DNA of 64,000 nucleotides, from the NCBI RefSeq assembly GCF_030230605.1, contig NZ_JASPDO010000001.1, positions 124,001 through 188,000 of the forward strand. The letters are read 5' to 3'. The position numbers and the translations under genes were made by a program. The notes beneath the pieces are model-generated. The model was not told the DNA's origin. It worked only from the letters and a program-made list of their open reading frames with translations, and did not search any database. The stretch is from Brevibacterium sp. UMB1308A. Lineage in GTDB: Bacteria; Actinomycetota; Actinomycetes; Actinomycetales; Brevibacteriaceae. Shown piece by piece: positions 1 to 8,072 of the stretch (positions within the stretch are counted from its first letter, which is position 1; every line of letters begins with the position of its first letter).

Positions 1-539
1 CCGCCAAACTCGACTTGGCCACGAGCCTGAGCTTGGCGTTTGAACACTTAACCGACCTTGGGCACCGCAAAATCGGCCTGGTGTGTAAAGACTCCGGAGA
101 ACTTGCGGATCTCCTTGCTTCCCGATTCCTCGCCGAACACCCCATGCGTAATTTGGGTAGTGCTGAAGACTGGATTGTCCGAGTATCCAAGTCGTATTCC
201 GGCGGTATCCACGCTGCTATGCGCCTCAAAGACGCAGGAGGCACAGCAGTGATCGTGCAGGGACAACTCCAGCTTTTTGGCGTTCTTGATGCGATCCGGA
301 AGCGCGGTCTGACCGTGCCACGAGATATGTCTGTTGTGGGGATTGGCGACAGTCTGACCACGCAGTACACGGGCCCACCGGCAACCGTTCTGGCACTGGA
401 CTCTGCGGCAATGGCCCAAACGCTCGCAGCCGCCACACGCAGTGTTTTGCACATTCCTGGCGAACAGATGAAAACCGTGCCACCGAACTTCCGCCCCAAA
501 CTCATCGCCCGCGGCTCTACTTCGGCAGGTCGGGCATGA
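1..539 (+). CDS. LacI-family regulator, C-terminal part (5' end outside window)
   Basis: The reading frame is open from the window edge to a TGA at 537-539. What remains is a LacI/GalR-type ligand-binding domain of about 178 residues: the family's HLTDLGHRKIG turn near the start, a run of alternating helix and strand, and VPRDMSVVGIGD (the usual 'VP.D.SVVG.DD' segment). The N-terminal HTH and first half of the sensor lie upstream. It is probably a DNA-binding transcriptional regulator with a sugar or other small effector, which cannot be named here. Its stop overlaps the next regulator's start (ATGA), so the two are co-transcribed and translationally coupled. A TTG at 15 is an artefact of the truncation, not the real start. 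Confidence 0.75.
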   Translation, partial: AKLDLATSLSLAFEHLTDLGHRKIGLVCKDSGELADLLASRFLAEHPMRNLGSAEDWIVRVSKSYSGGIHAAMRLKDAGGTAVIVQGQLQLFGVLDAIRKRGLTVPRDMSVVGIGDSLTTQYTGPPATVLALDSAAMAQTLAAATRSVLHIPGEQMKTVPPNFRPKLIARGSTSAGRA

Positions 540-1519
540 GCCGCCCAACCCTCAAACAGATCGCCGAACTTTCTGGCTTGTCTGTTGCTACCGTGAGTCG
601 CGTTTTGCGTGGCAAACCATCCGTGAGTGAGTCCGCGGTTCGTGCAGTTGAAACCGCTGTGCGGACCCTGGGGTACGGAACGGCTCCCGGTGGGCGTTCC
701 GCAATCGCGGTGGTGCAAGCAGTGCCGGTGGGAAGCGATGTGGACCCGTACGAATCGCTGTTTCTACACGTGTCCGAACGCCTGTTTGAAGTGGGCCGGG
801 CTGCCGTCCGGGTTCTCACCGGCCCTGGGATTCCTCCTGCAACTCCTATGCTCGCCAGTTCCGGAATCCGTGGGGCTCTGGTTTTGGGTGGTAGCTCCGC
901 AGGGCCCGAGGCGGTCCGCATGCAAGAAGAAGGCATCCGGGTTTTGCGTATCGCCCAGTCCACATACGCGGAAACTGCGCAGATTGTTTTGGACCCGACG
1001 ACCTCGCTGAACACGGCCTTGAGCCACTTGGTGAACCTGGGACACACCAGGATTGGCTTGGCGGTTCCCCGCAACAGTGCTGCGGCTGCCCGTATCTCGA
1101 CTTTCCGCAAACGTCTCGCTGAGCTTTTGCATATTTCGGCGACCCGCGACCAGGCCCCGGTTGCGATAGCTGAACCTGGCCTGCCCGCAGGTATTCATGC
1201 GGCGCAGAAACTTTTAACAGCCAACTGCACTGCCGTGATTGCGACGTCACCGTCGTTGACGTTTGGGTTGCTTGAAGCTGCTCGGCGCGAACGGCTGAGT
1301 GTGCCTGAACACGTGTCGCTTCTGACGGTGGGCGACATTTCTGACGCCGACGTTCTCAGCCCACCCATTTCCCAGGTGACGTACGATTGGCAGGCGGTTG
1401 CTGAGACTGCGGTTGGCATGCTCGAAACCATGCTCAGCCGCCCCGGTTACATGCCGACATACTCCATGTCACCTGAGCTTGTTTTGCGCAGTTCGGAAAA
1501 GCCGATTCGCAGACGTTGA
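536..1519 (+). CDS. LacI-family transcriptional regulator
   Basis: A complete 327-residue LacI/GalR protein. The N-terminal HTH is clear (residues about 5-24: TLKQIAELSGLSVATVSRVL), followed by the hinge and a periplasmic-binding-protein-like sensor with the HLVNLGHTRIG motif near residue 165 and VPEHVSLLTVGD near 260. In the second motif the usual second Asp is replaced, so the effector may be atypical. The ATG overlaps the preceding regulator's TGA by four bases, so the two LacI proteins are probably made together. No sugar-transport or glycosidase gene lies downstream; the next gene is convergent trehalose synthesis. The effector and target are unknown. Confidence 0.85.
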   Translation: MSRPTLKQIAELSGLSVATVSRVLRGKPSVSESAVRAVETAVRTLGYGTAPGGRSAIAVVQAVPVGSDVDPYESLFLHVSERLFEVGRAAVRVLTGPGIPPATPMLASSGIRGALVLGGSSAGPEAVRMQEEGIRVLRIAQSTYAETAQIVLDPTTSLNTALSHLVNLGHTRIGLAVPRNSAAAARISTFRKRLAELLHISATRDQAPVAIAEPGLPAGIHAAQKLLTANCTAVIATSPSLTFGLLEAARRERLSVPEHVSLLTVGDISDADVLSPPISQVTYDWQAVAETAVGMLETMLSRPGYMPTYSMSPELVLRSSEKPIRRR

Positions 1520-1562
1520 ACCCCCTGGACGGAACCTGCTGGGTAATCTGCGGGGCTTGCGA

Positions 1563-3836
1563 TTACTGCGCTTGGTGTTGTTCGCGGGCTACTCGCAGGT
1601 GGAACAACAGGTCGGTGACATCGGCTGGTGAGTTCACGCGGTAAGTTGCGCGGGTTTCGCCTTCGCCCACCTTGACGGTGACCGCGTTGGGGTTCTGCGC
1701 AAGTGCGGCAAACGCGTCTTCGTCCGTGATGTCGTCTCCTACGTAGAGGATTTCCGGGGCCGAGGTCGTTAATTCGTTGACAGCGTCCCCTTTGGTGACG
1801 TGGCGGACAGTCAGTTCCAGAATGTCGTGACCGCTGACTTGCCGTACGTGGTTGAAGCGGTTTTGGGTCTGCTGGATGTGTGCGAGAACTTCTTCGCGGA
1901 ACTCCGGTTTGACGGTTCGCCAGTGGAATGTGCGACCTAAAGGTTTGCGTTCAATCCACGCGCCGGAGTCAGCGAATCTGGTCTCAAATTCCTCGACGCA
2001 GTTTTCGAGTTCCTCAAGCGTGGTTTCTTCTGAGTCCGTGAGGTTCACTTGGGTGGCTTCCAGTCCACGTTTACCGGGCAGAACGTGGGCGGTTTCTGAA
2101 CCGTGTGAGCCGTACATGAGAGTTCCCGCAGGGGGCTCATACACGTTGAACAGGTTGTCCAGATTCCTTCCCGACACGAGCGCTACCCGCGTGTGTTTCA
2201 ACGCGGACAGAGCTCGCACCTCGGCGGCGGAACCTGGCAGGGGAGCGGACGTGTACGGGTCGTCGACAAGCGGGGCTAGAACACCGTCAAAATCTAACGC
2301 GACGGTGAGCCTGGAAGCCTGAGCCAAACGTTCAATAGCCGTTTTCAGGTCTTGAGGAAGGCCACGGGAGTGGTGCGTAGCAGCGTCTTCAAGAGCGTCG
2401 AGGAAGTTGCGCGACCACACGTGCACAGTGTCCTTTTCTAAGCGTTTACGCATGAGGCGCATGCGGTGGCGTTGCTCTTTAGGCGGTAGTTCGCACGCCC
2501 GCACGATGGTGTTTTTCATGTTGTCGATGTCGTGCGGGTTGACCTTGAGCGCCTGCGTCAGTTGATCGGCAGCGCCGGTGAATTCGCTTAAGACGAGCGC
2601 GCCCGTGTCGTCGAGCCTGCACGCGACATACTCTTTTGCAACCAGGTTCATGCCGTCGCGCAGCGCGGTGACAAGGCATACATCGGCGGCGAGGAAAAGA
2701 GCCACCATTTGGTCGCGGGGGTATGAGTGGTGCAGATAGTGAACCACCTGGTTGTTCAGGTCTGAAAATTCGCCGTTGATCCGCCCCACGGCGAGTTCAA
2801 CGTCGTGCCGAATTTGTTTGTACTGCTCGACGCGTTCTCGGCTGGGGGTGGCCACCTGGACCAGAGTCACCGACTCTGGGTTGAGTCGCTTGTCGCGGAG
2901 GAGTTCTTCAAACGCTTTTATACGGTGCCTGATGCCTTTTGTGTAGTCCAGGCGGTCCACGCCCAGCATGACGATGTCTGGGTTGCCCAGATCGCGCCTA
3001 ATTTGGGCCGCGCGCTCAATGATGGCGGGGTCGGCGACCAGTTCTTGGAGAGACTCTGTGTCGACTGAGATAGGGAAGTGCCGCGCAATCGAGGTGTGCC
3101 CTGGAACGCCGAGGTCGTCCTGGGCAGGTACGGTGAGTCGCTCGCCGCGGGTGGAAGTGCCGCAGAGGTTCCGGACTGCTGAGCGGAAGTTCGCAGCATC
3201 GCTTGGGCGTTGAAAACCGATCAGATCAGCACCTTGGATACCTGTCAGAATTTCTTTCCGCCACGGCAACTGGGAAAACAGTTCCCACGCGGGAAACGGA
3301 ATGTGGTTGAAGAAACCGATTTTGAGGTCCGGGCGTTTGGCTCTTAAAAGCAGTGGGACGAGTAAGAGCTGATAGTCGTTGACCCATACGGTTGCGTCTG
3401 TGGCTGCGACTTCAGCAGCGCGGTGAGCAAAGCGTTCGTTGACATCGCGGTACGCATCCCACCACGTGCGGTGGTATTCGGGAGGCACAATCACGTCGTG
3501 AAACAAGGGCCACAACGTCGCGTTGGAGAACCCTTCGTAATAGCGGCGTACCTCAGTTGCTGTGAGAGTCACGGGCACAATGTGGATGCCGTCCTTGTCG
3601 AAGGGGTCGAGGTCTTCATCTGGTTGACCAGCCCACCCGACCCACGCGCCGTCAGTGCGTGACATGACGGGGTCTAGTGCTGTGACAAGTCCGCCAGGGG
3701 ACGTGCGCCACGCAGGCGGATCGACCGAGGTGTCTCGATCGACCGGAAGACGGTTGGCAATGACGACAAAATCGGGGCCCGACTGTGGCGGATCGATCCG
3801 CTTCGATTGATACTTACCTTCACCTAACCGTTTCAT
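1563..3836 (-). CDS. otsAB: Bifunctional trehalose-6-phosphate synthase / trehalose-6-phosphate phosphatase
   Basis: This protein should make trehalose from UDP-glucose and glucose-6-phosphate in the cytosol: the N-terminal GT20 domain makes trehalose-6-phosphate and the C-terminal HAD domain dephosphorylates it. Synthase marks: [10 protein letters not shown] near residue 25, [11 protein letters not shown] near 147, GFFNHIPFP, and VDRLDYTKG near 291. Phosphatase marks: [10 protein letters not shown] near 511 (catalytic Asp pair), LVSGR, and [10 protein letters not shown] near 696. I place the start at the ATG at 3834-3836 (MKRLGEG) because it has an AAAGGGA Shine-Dalgarno; an upstream start would add an unlikely 28 residues. 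Length is 757 aa. It is divergent from the kinase gene across about 60 bases and convergent with the LacI pair. Fused OtsA-OtsB is less usual in bacteria than separate genes. Confidence 0.9.
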   Translation of the reverse strand: MKRLGEGKYQSKRIDPPQSGPDFVVIANRLPVDRDTSVDPPAWRTSPGGLVTALDPVMSRTDGAWVGWAGQPDEDLDPFDKDGIHIVPVTLTATEVRRYYEGFSNATLWPLFHDVIVPPEYHRTWWDAYRDVNERFAHRAAEVAATDATVWVNDYQLLLVPLLLRAKRPDLKIGFFNHIPFPAWELFSQLPWRKEILTGIQGADLIGFQRPSDAANFRSAVRNLCGTSTRGERLTVPAQDDLGVPGHTSIARHFPISVDTESLQELVADPAIIERAAQIRRDLGNPDIVMLGVDRLDYTKGIRHRIKAFEELLRDKRLNPESVTLVQVATPSRERVEQYKQIRHDVELAVGRINGEFSDLNNQVVHYLHHSYPRDQMVALFLAADVCLVTALRDGMNLVAKEYVACRLDDTGALVLSEFTGAADQLTQALKVNPHDIDNMKNTIVRACELPPKEQRHRMRLMRKRLEKDTVHVWSRNFLDALEDAATHHSRGLPQDLKTAIERLAQASRLTVALDFDGVLAPLVDDPYTSAPLPGSAAEVRALSALKHTRVALVSGRNLDNLFNVYEPPAGTLMYGSHGSETAHVLPGKRGLEATQVNLTDSEETTLEELENCVEEFETRFADSGAWIERKPLGRTFHWRTVKPEFREEVLAHIQQTQNRFNHVRQVSGHDILELTVRHVTKGDAVNELTTSAPEILYVGDDITDEDAFAALAQNPNAVTVKVGEGETRATYRVNSPADVTDLLFHLRVAREQHQAQ

Positions 3837-3884
3837 GTGTCCCTTTCGGAAAGTACGCTCATAACATATTTTAAGGTGTTGGCA

Positions 3885-3890
3885 TAGGCT
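3885..3890 (+). promoter_or_regulatory. -10 hexamer TAGGCT of a likely leaderless transcript
   Basis: TAGGCT ends seven bases before the kinase ATG at 3898 and no Shine-Dalgarno is visible, so transcription probably starts at or next to the A of the start codon. This is inferred from spacing only. Confidence 0.4.
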
Positions 3891-3897
3891 GGTACGG

Positions 3898-5664
3898 ATG
3901 GCTGTTGAACAGTTGGGCAATTATCGCCTCATAGAAGAACTTGGTTCAGGCGGCATGGGTGTGGTCTACCTGGCGGTGGACCCGAACAACAAACCCGTAG
4001 CCGTCAAGGTGTTGCACCCTTCTATCGCCAATGATCAAACAGCGCGGATGCGCCTAGCGCGTGAGGTGCGAACCCTTCGACGCATTCAACACCCACGCAT
4101 TGCCGCAGTCCTCGATGCGGAACTCGAAACCGATACCCCGTATGTGGTGACCGAATTCGTCGATGGCCTCACGCTTTCCGATGACGTACGTGAAAACGGT
4201 CCGTTTGCAGAAGACGAACTCGTCCACTTTGGCCACGCACTTTTGGACGCCCTGACCGCGGTCCACAACGCCGGTGTGGTGCACCGTGACCTCAAGCCAG
4301 CAAATGTCATGATCATGGACGGCGAACCCATGGTGATCGACTTCGGTATCGCCCAAGCAGCCGACGAAGTCAAGGTGACAGTCACCGGCTTGGTCATGGG
4401 AACACCGGGGTACTTGAGCCCTGAAATTGTGGACGGAAAACAGTCCAACGAAAAGACTGACTGGTGGGGATGGGCTGCCACCATGGCGTTTGCCGCAACC
4501 GGACACAACCCGTACGGTTCCGGCGGGATCGAAGCCGTAATTGCTCGTGTCGCCTCAGGGCGAGCCAATCTGCAAGGTGTTCCCGAACGCTTCGTTCCCC
4601 TTCTGAGGGCATGCCTGGACCCTAAGCCTGAACGACGTCCTTCTGGCCAAATGATCTTGGAAGCACTTGTCGAGATCGAGTCTGGCCAGATGCCAAGTCT
4701 GGGCGGTGCCGTTCCAGCACCCCCACCTGCCCCCAACCTCGGCGACACCATGGTGGGTGGGCCCGCAATTCCAGCGCCACCGGACGGAAACGCGGCTTTT
4801 GCCGGACAACCAGCGTTCGACAACGGGCCCGCGTTCCCAAACAACGACCTCGGCGCACACAGCCAGGACCGTCATTCTGCCATGGGACTCATGGGGAGCC
4901 CACGGCCGGGAGGCCACCCGGTTCAGCAACACGTACCGCCGGCCAACATTCAGCCACCCCCGCAGGATTTCACTCAGCAACCGGCCTACGCGTCTGCGCC
5001 GGTTGGGACCCCGCACCCCCAATACAGTTCGCAAAACCACTACGAACAGCCGACGGTGCTGGGACCCCCTGCCTGGGCGTCGAAGCTGTCGGCCTTGACT
5101 GTGCTTGCGCTCGTATTGTTGTCGATCGCGCTCACCGCACTGGCACCGATGATCACTTTGGGTGTGGTAATTGTGTGGCAAGTTCTTGCGCGGACGGTAG
5201 GAACCATGGTGAAAAGTCACCGCGATCGAATCATGGCAACCGGAAAGGCGAGCGCATCCGGCACTGTGGCACGCACGCCTGTTGCACTTCTGACTGCGGG
5301 GCTTTTGACGGCCGTGGGGCTCATTTTGCCGCTCATTGCGGCATGCGCCGTGGCGCTCATGATGTGGTTGGACGTCGCCGGGATCGTGCCACGAGGGTAC
5401 GCCGAGGAGACCGCGCTTATCGCTGCCGCGAGCGCTGGCGCGGTTGTCATGTGGTTTGGCCCCACTTCGTCGAATCTGCGCCGAGGTTCGCGCCAGATTG
5501 CGGCAGTGGCAGTTGGTAAGTCGGCAGTGGGGCATTGGTGTGCAATCGGCTTGGCGAGCGTGCTCGCGATACTGGCGTTGCTGACGGTTGCCAGTGGGGT
5601 CGGAGTGACCTGGTGGCCGGTGCAAGACAGCCCGTTTGAGCTTTTGCCGGTAAATGACGCATAG
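3898..5664 (+). CDS. Ser/Thr protein kinase (PknB type) with multi-pass membrane tail
   Basis: A Hanks-type kinase domain spans residues about 8-265: glycine loop GSGGMGVVY, VAVKVL lysine, HRDLKPANV near 128 and DFGIAQA near 147, so all catalytic residues are present. A Pro/Gln-rich linker follows (about 270-390). The last 190 residues contain four or more hydrophobic segments, with no PASTA repeats. The kinase domain should therefore be cytosolic and tethered by a multi-span domain of unknown role, possibly as the sensor. A leaderless-style -10 lies just before the ATG. The next gene, an envelope thiol protein, has its own promoter-like sequence. The substrates are unknown. Confidence 0.88.
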   Translation: MAVEQLGNYRLIEELGSGGMGVVYLAVDPNNKPVAVKVLHPSIANDQTARMRLAREVRTLRRIQHPRIAAVLDAELETDTPYVVTEFVDGLTLSDDVRENGPFAEDELVHFGHALLDALTAVHNAGVVHRDLKPANVMIMDGEPMVIDFGIAQAADEVKVTVTGLVMGTPGYLSPEIVDGKQSNEKTDWWGWAATMAFAATGHNPYGSGGIEAVIARVASGRANLQGVPERFVPLLRACLDPKPERRPSGQMILEALVEIESGQMPSLGGAVPAPPPAPNLGDTMVGGPAIPAPPDGNAAFAGQPAFDNGPAFPNNDLGAHSQDRHSAMGLMGSPRPGGHPVQQHVPPANIQPPPQDFTQQPAYASAPVGTPHPQYSSQNHYEQPTVLGPPAWASKLSALTVLALVLLSIALTALAPMITLGVVIVWQVLARTVGTMVKSHRDRIMATGKASASGTVARTPVALLTAGLLTAVGLILPLIAACAVALMMWLDVAGIVPRGYAEETALIAAASAGAVVMWFGPTSSNLRRGSRQIAAVAVGKSAVGHWCAIGLASVLAILALLTVASGVGVTWWPVQDSPFELLPVNDA

Positions 5665-5697
5665 GGAAGTTGTGTCTTCAACCGTTGTGATAATGTG

Positions 5698-5723
5698 CCC
5701 AAGAGCAAGCGAGTGCTCTTGGG
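5698..5723 (+). other. Perfect 10-bp hairpin in the leader of the DsbA-like gene
   Basis: CCCAAGAGCA and TGCTCTTGGG pair perfectly around a six-base loop. It begins a few bases after a -10-like GATAAT (5689-5694) and ends about 12 bases before the Shine-Dalgarno. With no T-run it is more likely a 5'-end stabiliser or an element of the leader than a terminator for the kinase gene, but both are possible. Confidence 0.45.
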
Positions 5724-5744
5724 TGAAACCGTAGAAGAGGAAAA

Positions 5745-6632
5745 ATGGCCAAAGACCAAGTTGAACGCAGGCAAGCTGCGCGTGAAAAAGCTCGTCAGAT
5801 TGCGCAAGCTCAGGCCAACAGAGAAAAGCGTGCCAAGACCATCCTGTGGTCGGGGATCGGCATCGTCGTTATCGCTGTTATTGCAGTGATTGTTGTGCTG
5901 ATCGTTCAGTCATCGCGTCCTGCGGTTGGTCCGGTCTCCATGGTCAATGGTGGAATTACTTTGGCGAAGGGCGACAACGGCGACGTCGCCGTTGCTCACC
6001 CGTCGGATAAAGAAAACGTCCCCGAGGGACTGCCGGCATATGACACCGGTAAACAGAAGGACGACGCTGCACATGTCGACGTGTATTTGGACTTCCAGTG
6101 CCCTGCGTGCAAGAACTTTGAAGACGCCAACGGTGCCAGCCTCGCGAAACTCATAGAAAGTGGCGACATCACTGTTACGTACCACCCGGTTTCGATCCTC
6201 GACGGAGCTTCGGGCGGAAACAAGTTCTCGACCCGCGCTGCCAACGCGTTCATGTGCGCTGCGGATGCGAAGAACGACGACAAACTGGTAGGTGTTCTGC
6301 AAGGATTCTTCGCGCAGCAGCCCGAAGAAGGCGGAAACGGCATGGAAGACGACCAGATTCTCGACATTCTCAAGAAAGCCGAAGTCGATCTGGACGCTAA
6401 GACTACCGCGCTTGACGAACAGCCAAGTGTGCGCGACTGCGTGACGAACACAGCGTTTGAGAAGTACGTTCAACAGGCCACCAAGACTGCACAAGACCGC
6501 GACCTGCAGGGAACTCCGCGCGTTCAGGTCAACGGCGAGGACGTAGAACCCAAGGTGTGGGCGAACCCGCAAGCGTTTGGACGGACCTTGCTTGAAGCGT
6601 CCGGCCAGATCGGTGGCGAAAAGAAGAACTAA
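5745..6632 (+). CDS. Membrane-anchored DsbA-family thioredoxin-fold protein
   Basis: A short basic cytosolic N-terminus is followed by one membrane segment (residues about 28-50), and the rest should lie outside the membrane. The extracytoplasmic part has the DsbA/thioredoxin_4 layout: YLDFQCPACKNFE near 115-127 with a CPAC active site, a helical insertion, and QGTPRVQVNGE near 262 carrying the cis-Pro loop. It should form or reshuffle disulfides in exported proteins. An extra cysteine pair in the insertion (about residues 171 and 229) could be structural. The ATG has a GAGGAAA Shine-Dalgarno. It stands alone between the kinase gene and tRNA-Thr. Confidence 0.85.
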   Translation: MAKDQVERRQAAREKARQIAQAQANREKRAKTILWSGIGIVVIAVIAVIVVLIVQSSRPAVGPVSMVNGGITLAKGDNGDVAVAHPSDKENVPEGLPAYDTGKQKDDAAHVDVYLDFQCPACKNFEDANGASLAKLIESGDITVTYHPVSILDGASGGNKFSTRAANAFMCAADAKNDDKLVGVLQGFFAQQPEEGGNGMEDDQILDILKKAEVDLDAKTTALDEQPSVRDCVTNTAFEKYVQQATKTAQDRDLQGTPRVQVNGEDVEPKVWANPQAFGRTLLEASGQIGGEKKN

Positions 6633-6688
6633 GCCGGGTAAGCAACCAAATGTGACTTTGGTGCCGGTATTCGGCTAGACTGAATTGG

Positions 6689-6711
6689 CTTCAGATCAGC
6701 TAGGTCTGAAG
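6689..6711 (+). other. Small hairpin in the tRNA-Thr 5' leader
   Basis: CTTCAGA and TCTGAAG form a seven-pair stem with a nine-base loop, ending four bases before the mature tRNA 5' end. A -10-like TAGACT lies at 6676-6681. It probably belongs to the precursor transcript removed by RNase P. Confidence 0.35.
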
Positions 6712-6715
6712 CAGT

Positions 6716-6789
6716 GCCTCCTTAGCTCAGTTGGCCAGAGCATCCGCCTTGTAAGCGGAGGGTCGTCGGTTCGAATCCGACAGGGGGCT
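6716..6789 (+). tRNA. tRNA-Thr (anticodon TGT)
   Basis: The cloverleaf folds by eye. The acceptor GCCTCCT pairs with AGGGGGC, there is a D-arm GCTC/GAGC, an anticodon stem TCCGC/GCGGA with loop CTTGTAA (anticodon TGT, reads ACA), and a T-arm GTCGG TTCGAAT CCGAC. The discriminator base is T at 6789. CCA is not encoded. Confidence 0.95.
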
Positions 6790-6795
6790 CACATC

Positions 6796-6830
6796 GCCCT
6801 TCACCAGAAACACCCTCCCTGGTGAAGGGC
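6796..6830 (+). terminator. Terminator-like hairpin after tRNA-Thr
   Basis: GCCCTTCACCAG and CTGGTGAAGGGC form a perfect 12-bp stem with an 11-base loop, followed by a T-rich stretch (TTCTGTGTTCC). It starts seven bases after the tRNA. Confidence 0.75.
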
Positions 6831-6981
6831 TTCTGTGTTCCTGAAATGAACGCGTGGCCTTATAACCCGTGCGTGAGCCGTTGAGTCGTTACAGAACCGG
6901 CACATGGTTAATCCCTAGATCAGAGGGCTGAATCGTTAGGATAAGTAGAAGAATCACACAAACACGAAAGGCCCGACTCAC

Positions 6982-8022
6982 ATGGGATTGCTTGAAGGAT
7001 TGGGGACAGCACTCGTTGTCTTCGTAATTTTCATCATCGTTATTGCGGTTCTTCTTTTTGGTGGTCTTCGCACTAGCATTTTCTTTACCGTGCGTACTCA
7101 GGAAGCCGTCATCGTTGAACGCTTTGGGCGGTTCAAGAAGGTGTGCAACGCAGGGTTAAACACTAAGATGCCGTTCATTGAAACCACAACAAAACCCGTT
7201 TCATTGCGCGTCCAGCAGCTGGAAGTCAACATTGAAACGAAAACCCAAGACAACGTGTTCGTTATGGTGCCAGTGGCTGTGCAATACGTGGTGAGCCCCG
7301 AATCGGTGCGTGAAGCCTACTACAGCCTGGCCAACCCAGAAGAGCAGATTCGGTCGTACGTGTTCGACACCGTGCGCTCAGCGCTTTCAACTCTGACCCT
7401 GGACTCCGCATTCGAATCCAAAGATGACATTGCCTACAGCGTCGAACAGCGTCTGTCCGAATCCATGGCCCGTTACGGATTCCGCATCGTGAACACGCTG
7501 GTCACGGACATCTCGCCAGACTCCCGTGTGCGTGACTCGATGAACTCCATTAACGCGGCACAGCGTGACCGTGAAGCAGCCCAGGCCCTCGCCGAAGCTG
7601 ACAAGATCAAGCTCGTCACACAGGCAGAAGCCGAAGCTGAGTCCAAGCGCCTCCAAGGTGTGGGTATCGCAGCTCAGCGTAAAGCGATCGCAACTGGTAT
7701 TGCTGAACAGTACGAACTTCTGCGCGAGGTGGGTATTGAAGAGACCGCAGAACAACTTCTGCTCATGACCCAGTACTTCGACACCATGCAGGACGTGGCA
7801 CGCAACGGGCGCTCCAACGTGCTCCTCCTCCCTAACAACCCAGGGCAGTTGGGCAACCTGAGCGAAGAAATCCGCACCACGCTCCTGCAGGTCAACGCAG
7901 TACGCGAAGCCAACGAAAACGCTGAGAAGGCCGCACCTCGGACGCGGAAGGAAGCCCGCCAAAAGTGGGAGAACTACTCTGACAACCTTCCCGACCTCCC
8001 TCCGTACAACCCAGAGTCGTAG
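6982..8022 (+). CDS. SPFH/band 7 (stomatin-like) membrane protein
   Basis: One N-terminal membrane segment (residues about 8-30) is followed by an SPFH/PHB domain: TVRTQEAVIVERFGRFKK near 35 and VFVMVPVAVQYVV near 86. Then comes a long charged Ala/Glu/Lys helix rich in QAEAEAESKRLQ, and a Pro-rich tail. Length (346 aa) and layout match bacterial stomatin/QmcA-type scaffolds, which oligomerise at the membrane and often influence protease or lipid-domain function. No NfeD or protease partner lies beside it. The ATG has a GAAAGG Shine-Dalgarno. A purine permease follows 50 bases downstream. The cellular role is inferred from the family only. Confidence 0.85.
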   Translation: MGLLEGLGTALVVFVIFIIVIAVLLFGGLRTSIFFTVRTQEAVIVERFGRFKKVCNAGLNTKMPFIETTTKPVSLRVQQLEVNIETKTQDNVFVMVPVAVQYVVSPESVREAYYSLANPEEQIRSYVFDTVRSALSTLTLDSAFESKDDIAYSVEQRLSESMARYGFRIVNTLVTDISPDSRVRDSMNSINAAQRDREAAQALAEADKIKLVTQAEAEAESKRLQGVGIAAQRKAIATGIAEQYELLREVGIEETAEQLLLMTQYFDTMQDVARNGRSNVLLLPNNPGQLGNLSEEIRTTLLQVNAVREANENAEKAAPRTRKEARQKWENYSDNLPDLPPYNPES

Positions 8023-8038
8023 ATCACATTAAACTGAT

Positions 8039-8057
8039 CCAGTGACTGTTTCACTGG
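8039..8057 (+). other. Short hairpin just before the permease Shine-Dalgarno
   Basis: CCAGTGA and TCACTGG pair perfectly over a five-base loop, ending six bases before AGGAGG. It has no T-run, so it may be a weak end signal for the SPFH transcript or may affect ribosome access to the permease gene. Confidence 0.35.
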
Positions 8058-8072
8058 ACTCTAGGAGGGACG

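Noticed and set aside
4555..5625. 356-codon minus-strand ORF opposite the kinase
   Set aside because: Low-complexity His/Arg-rich translation typical of an antisense frame in GC-rich DNA.
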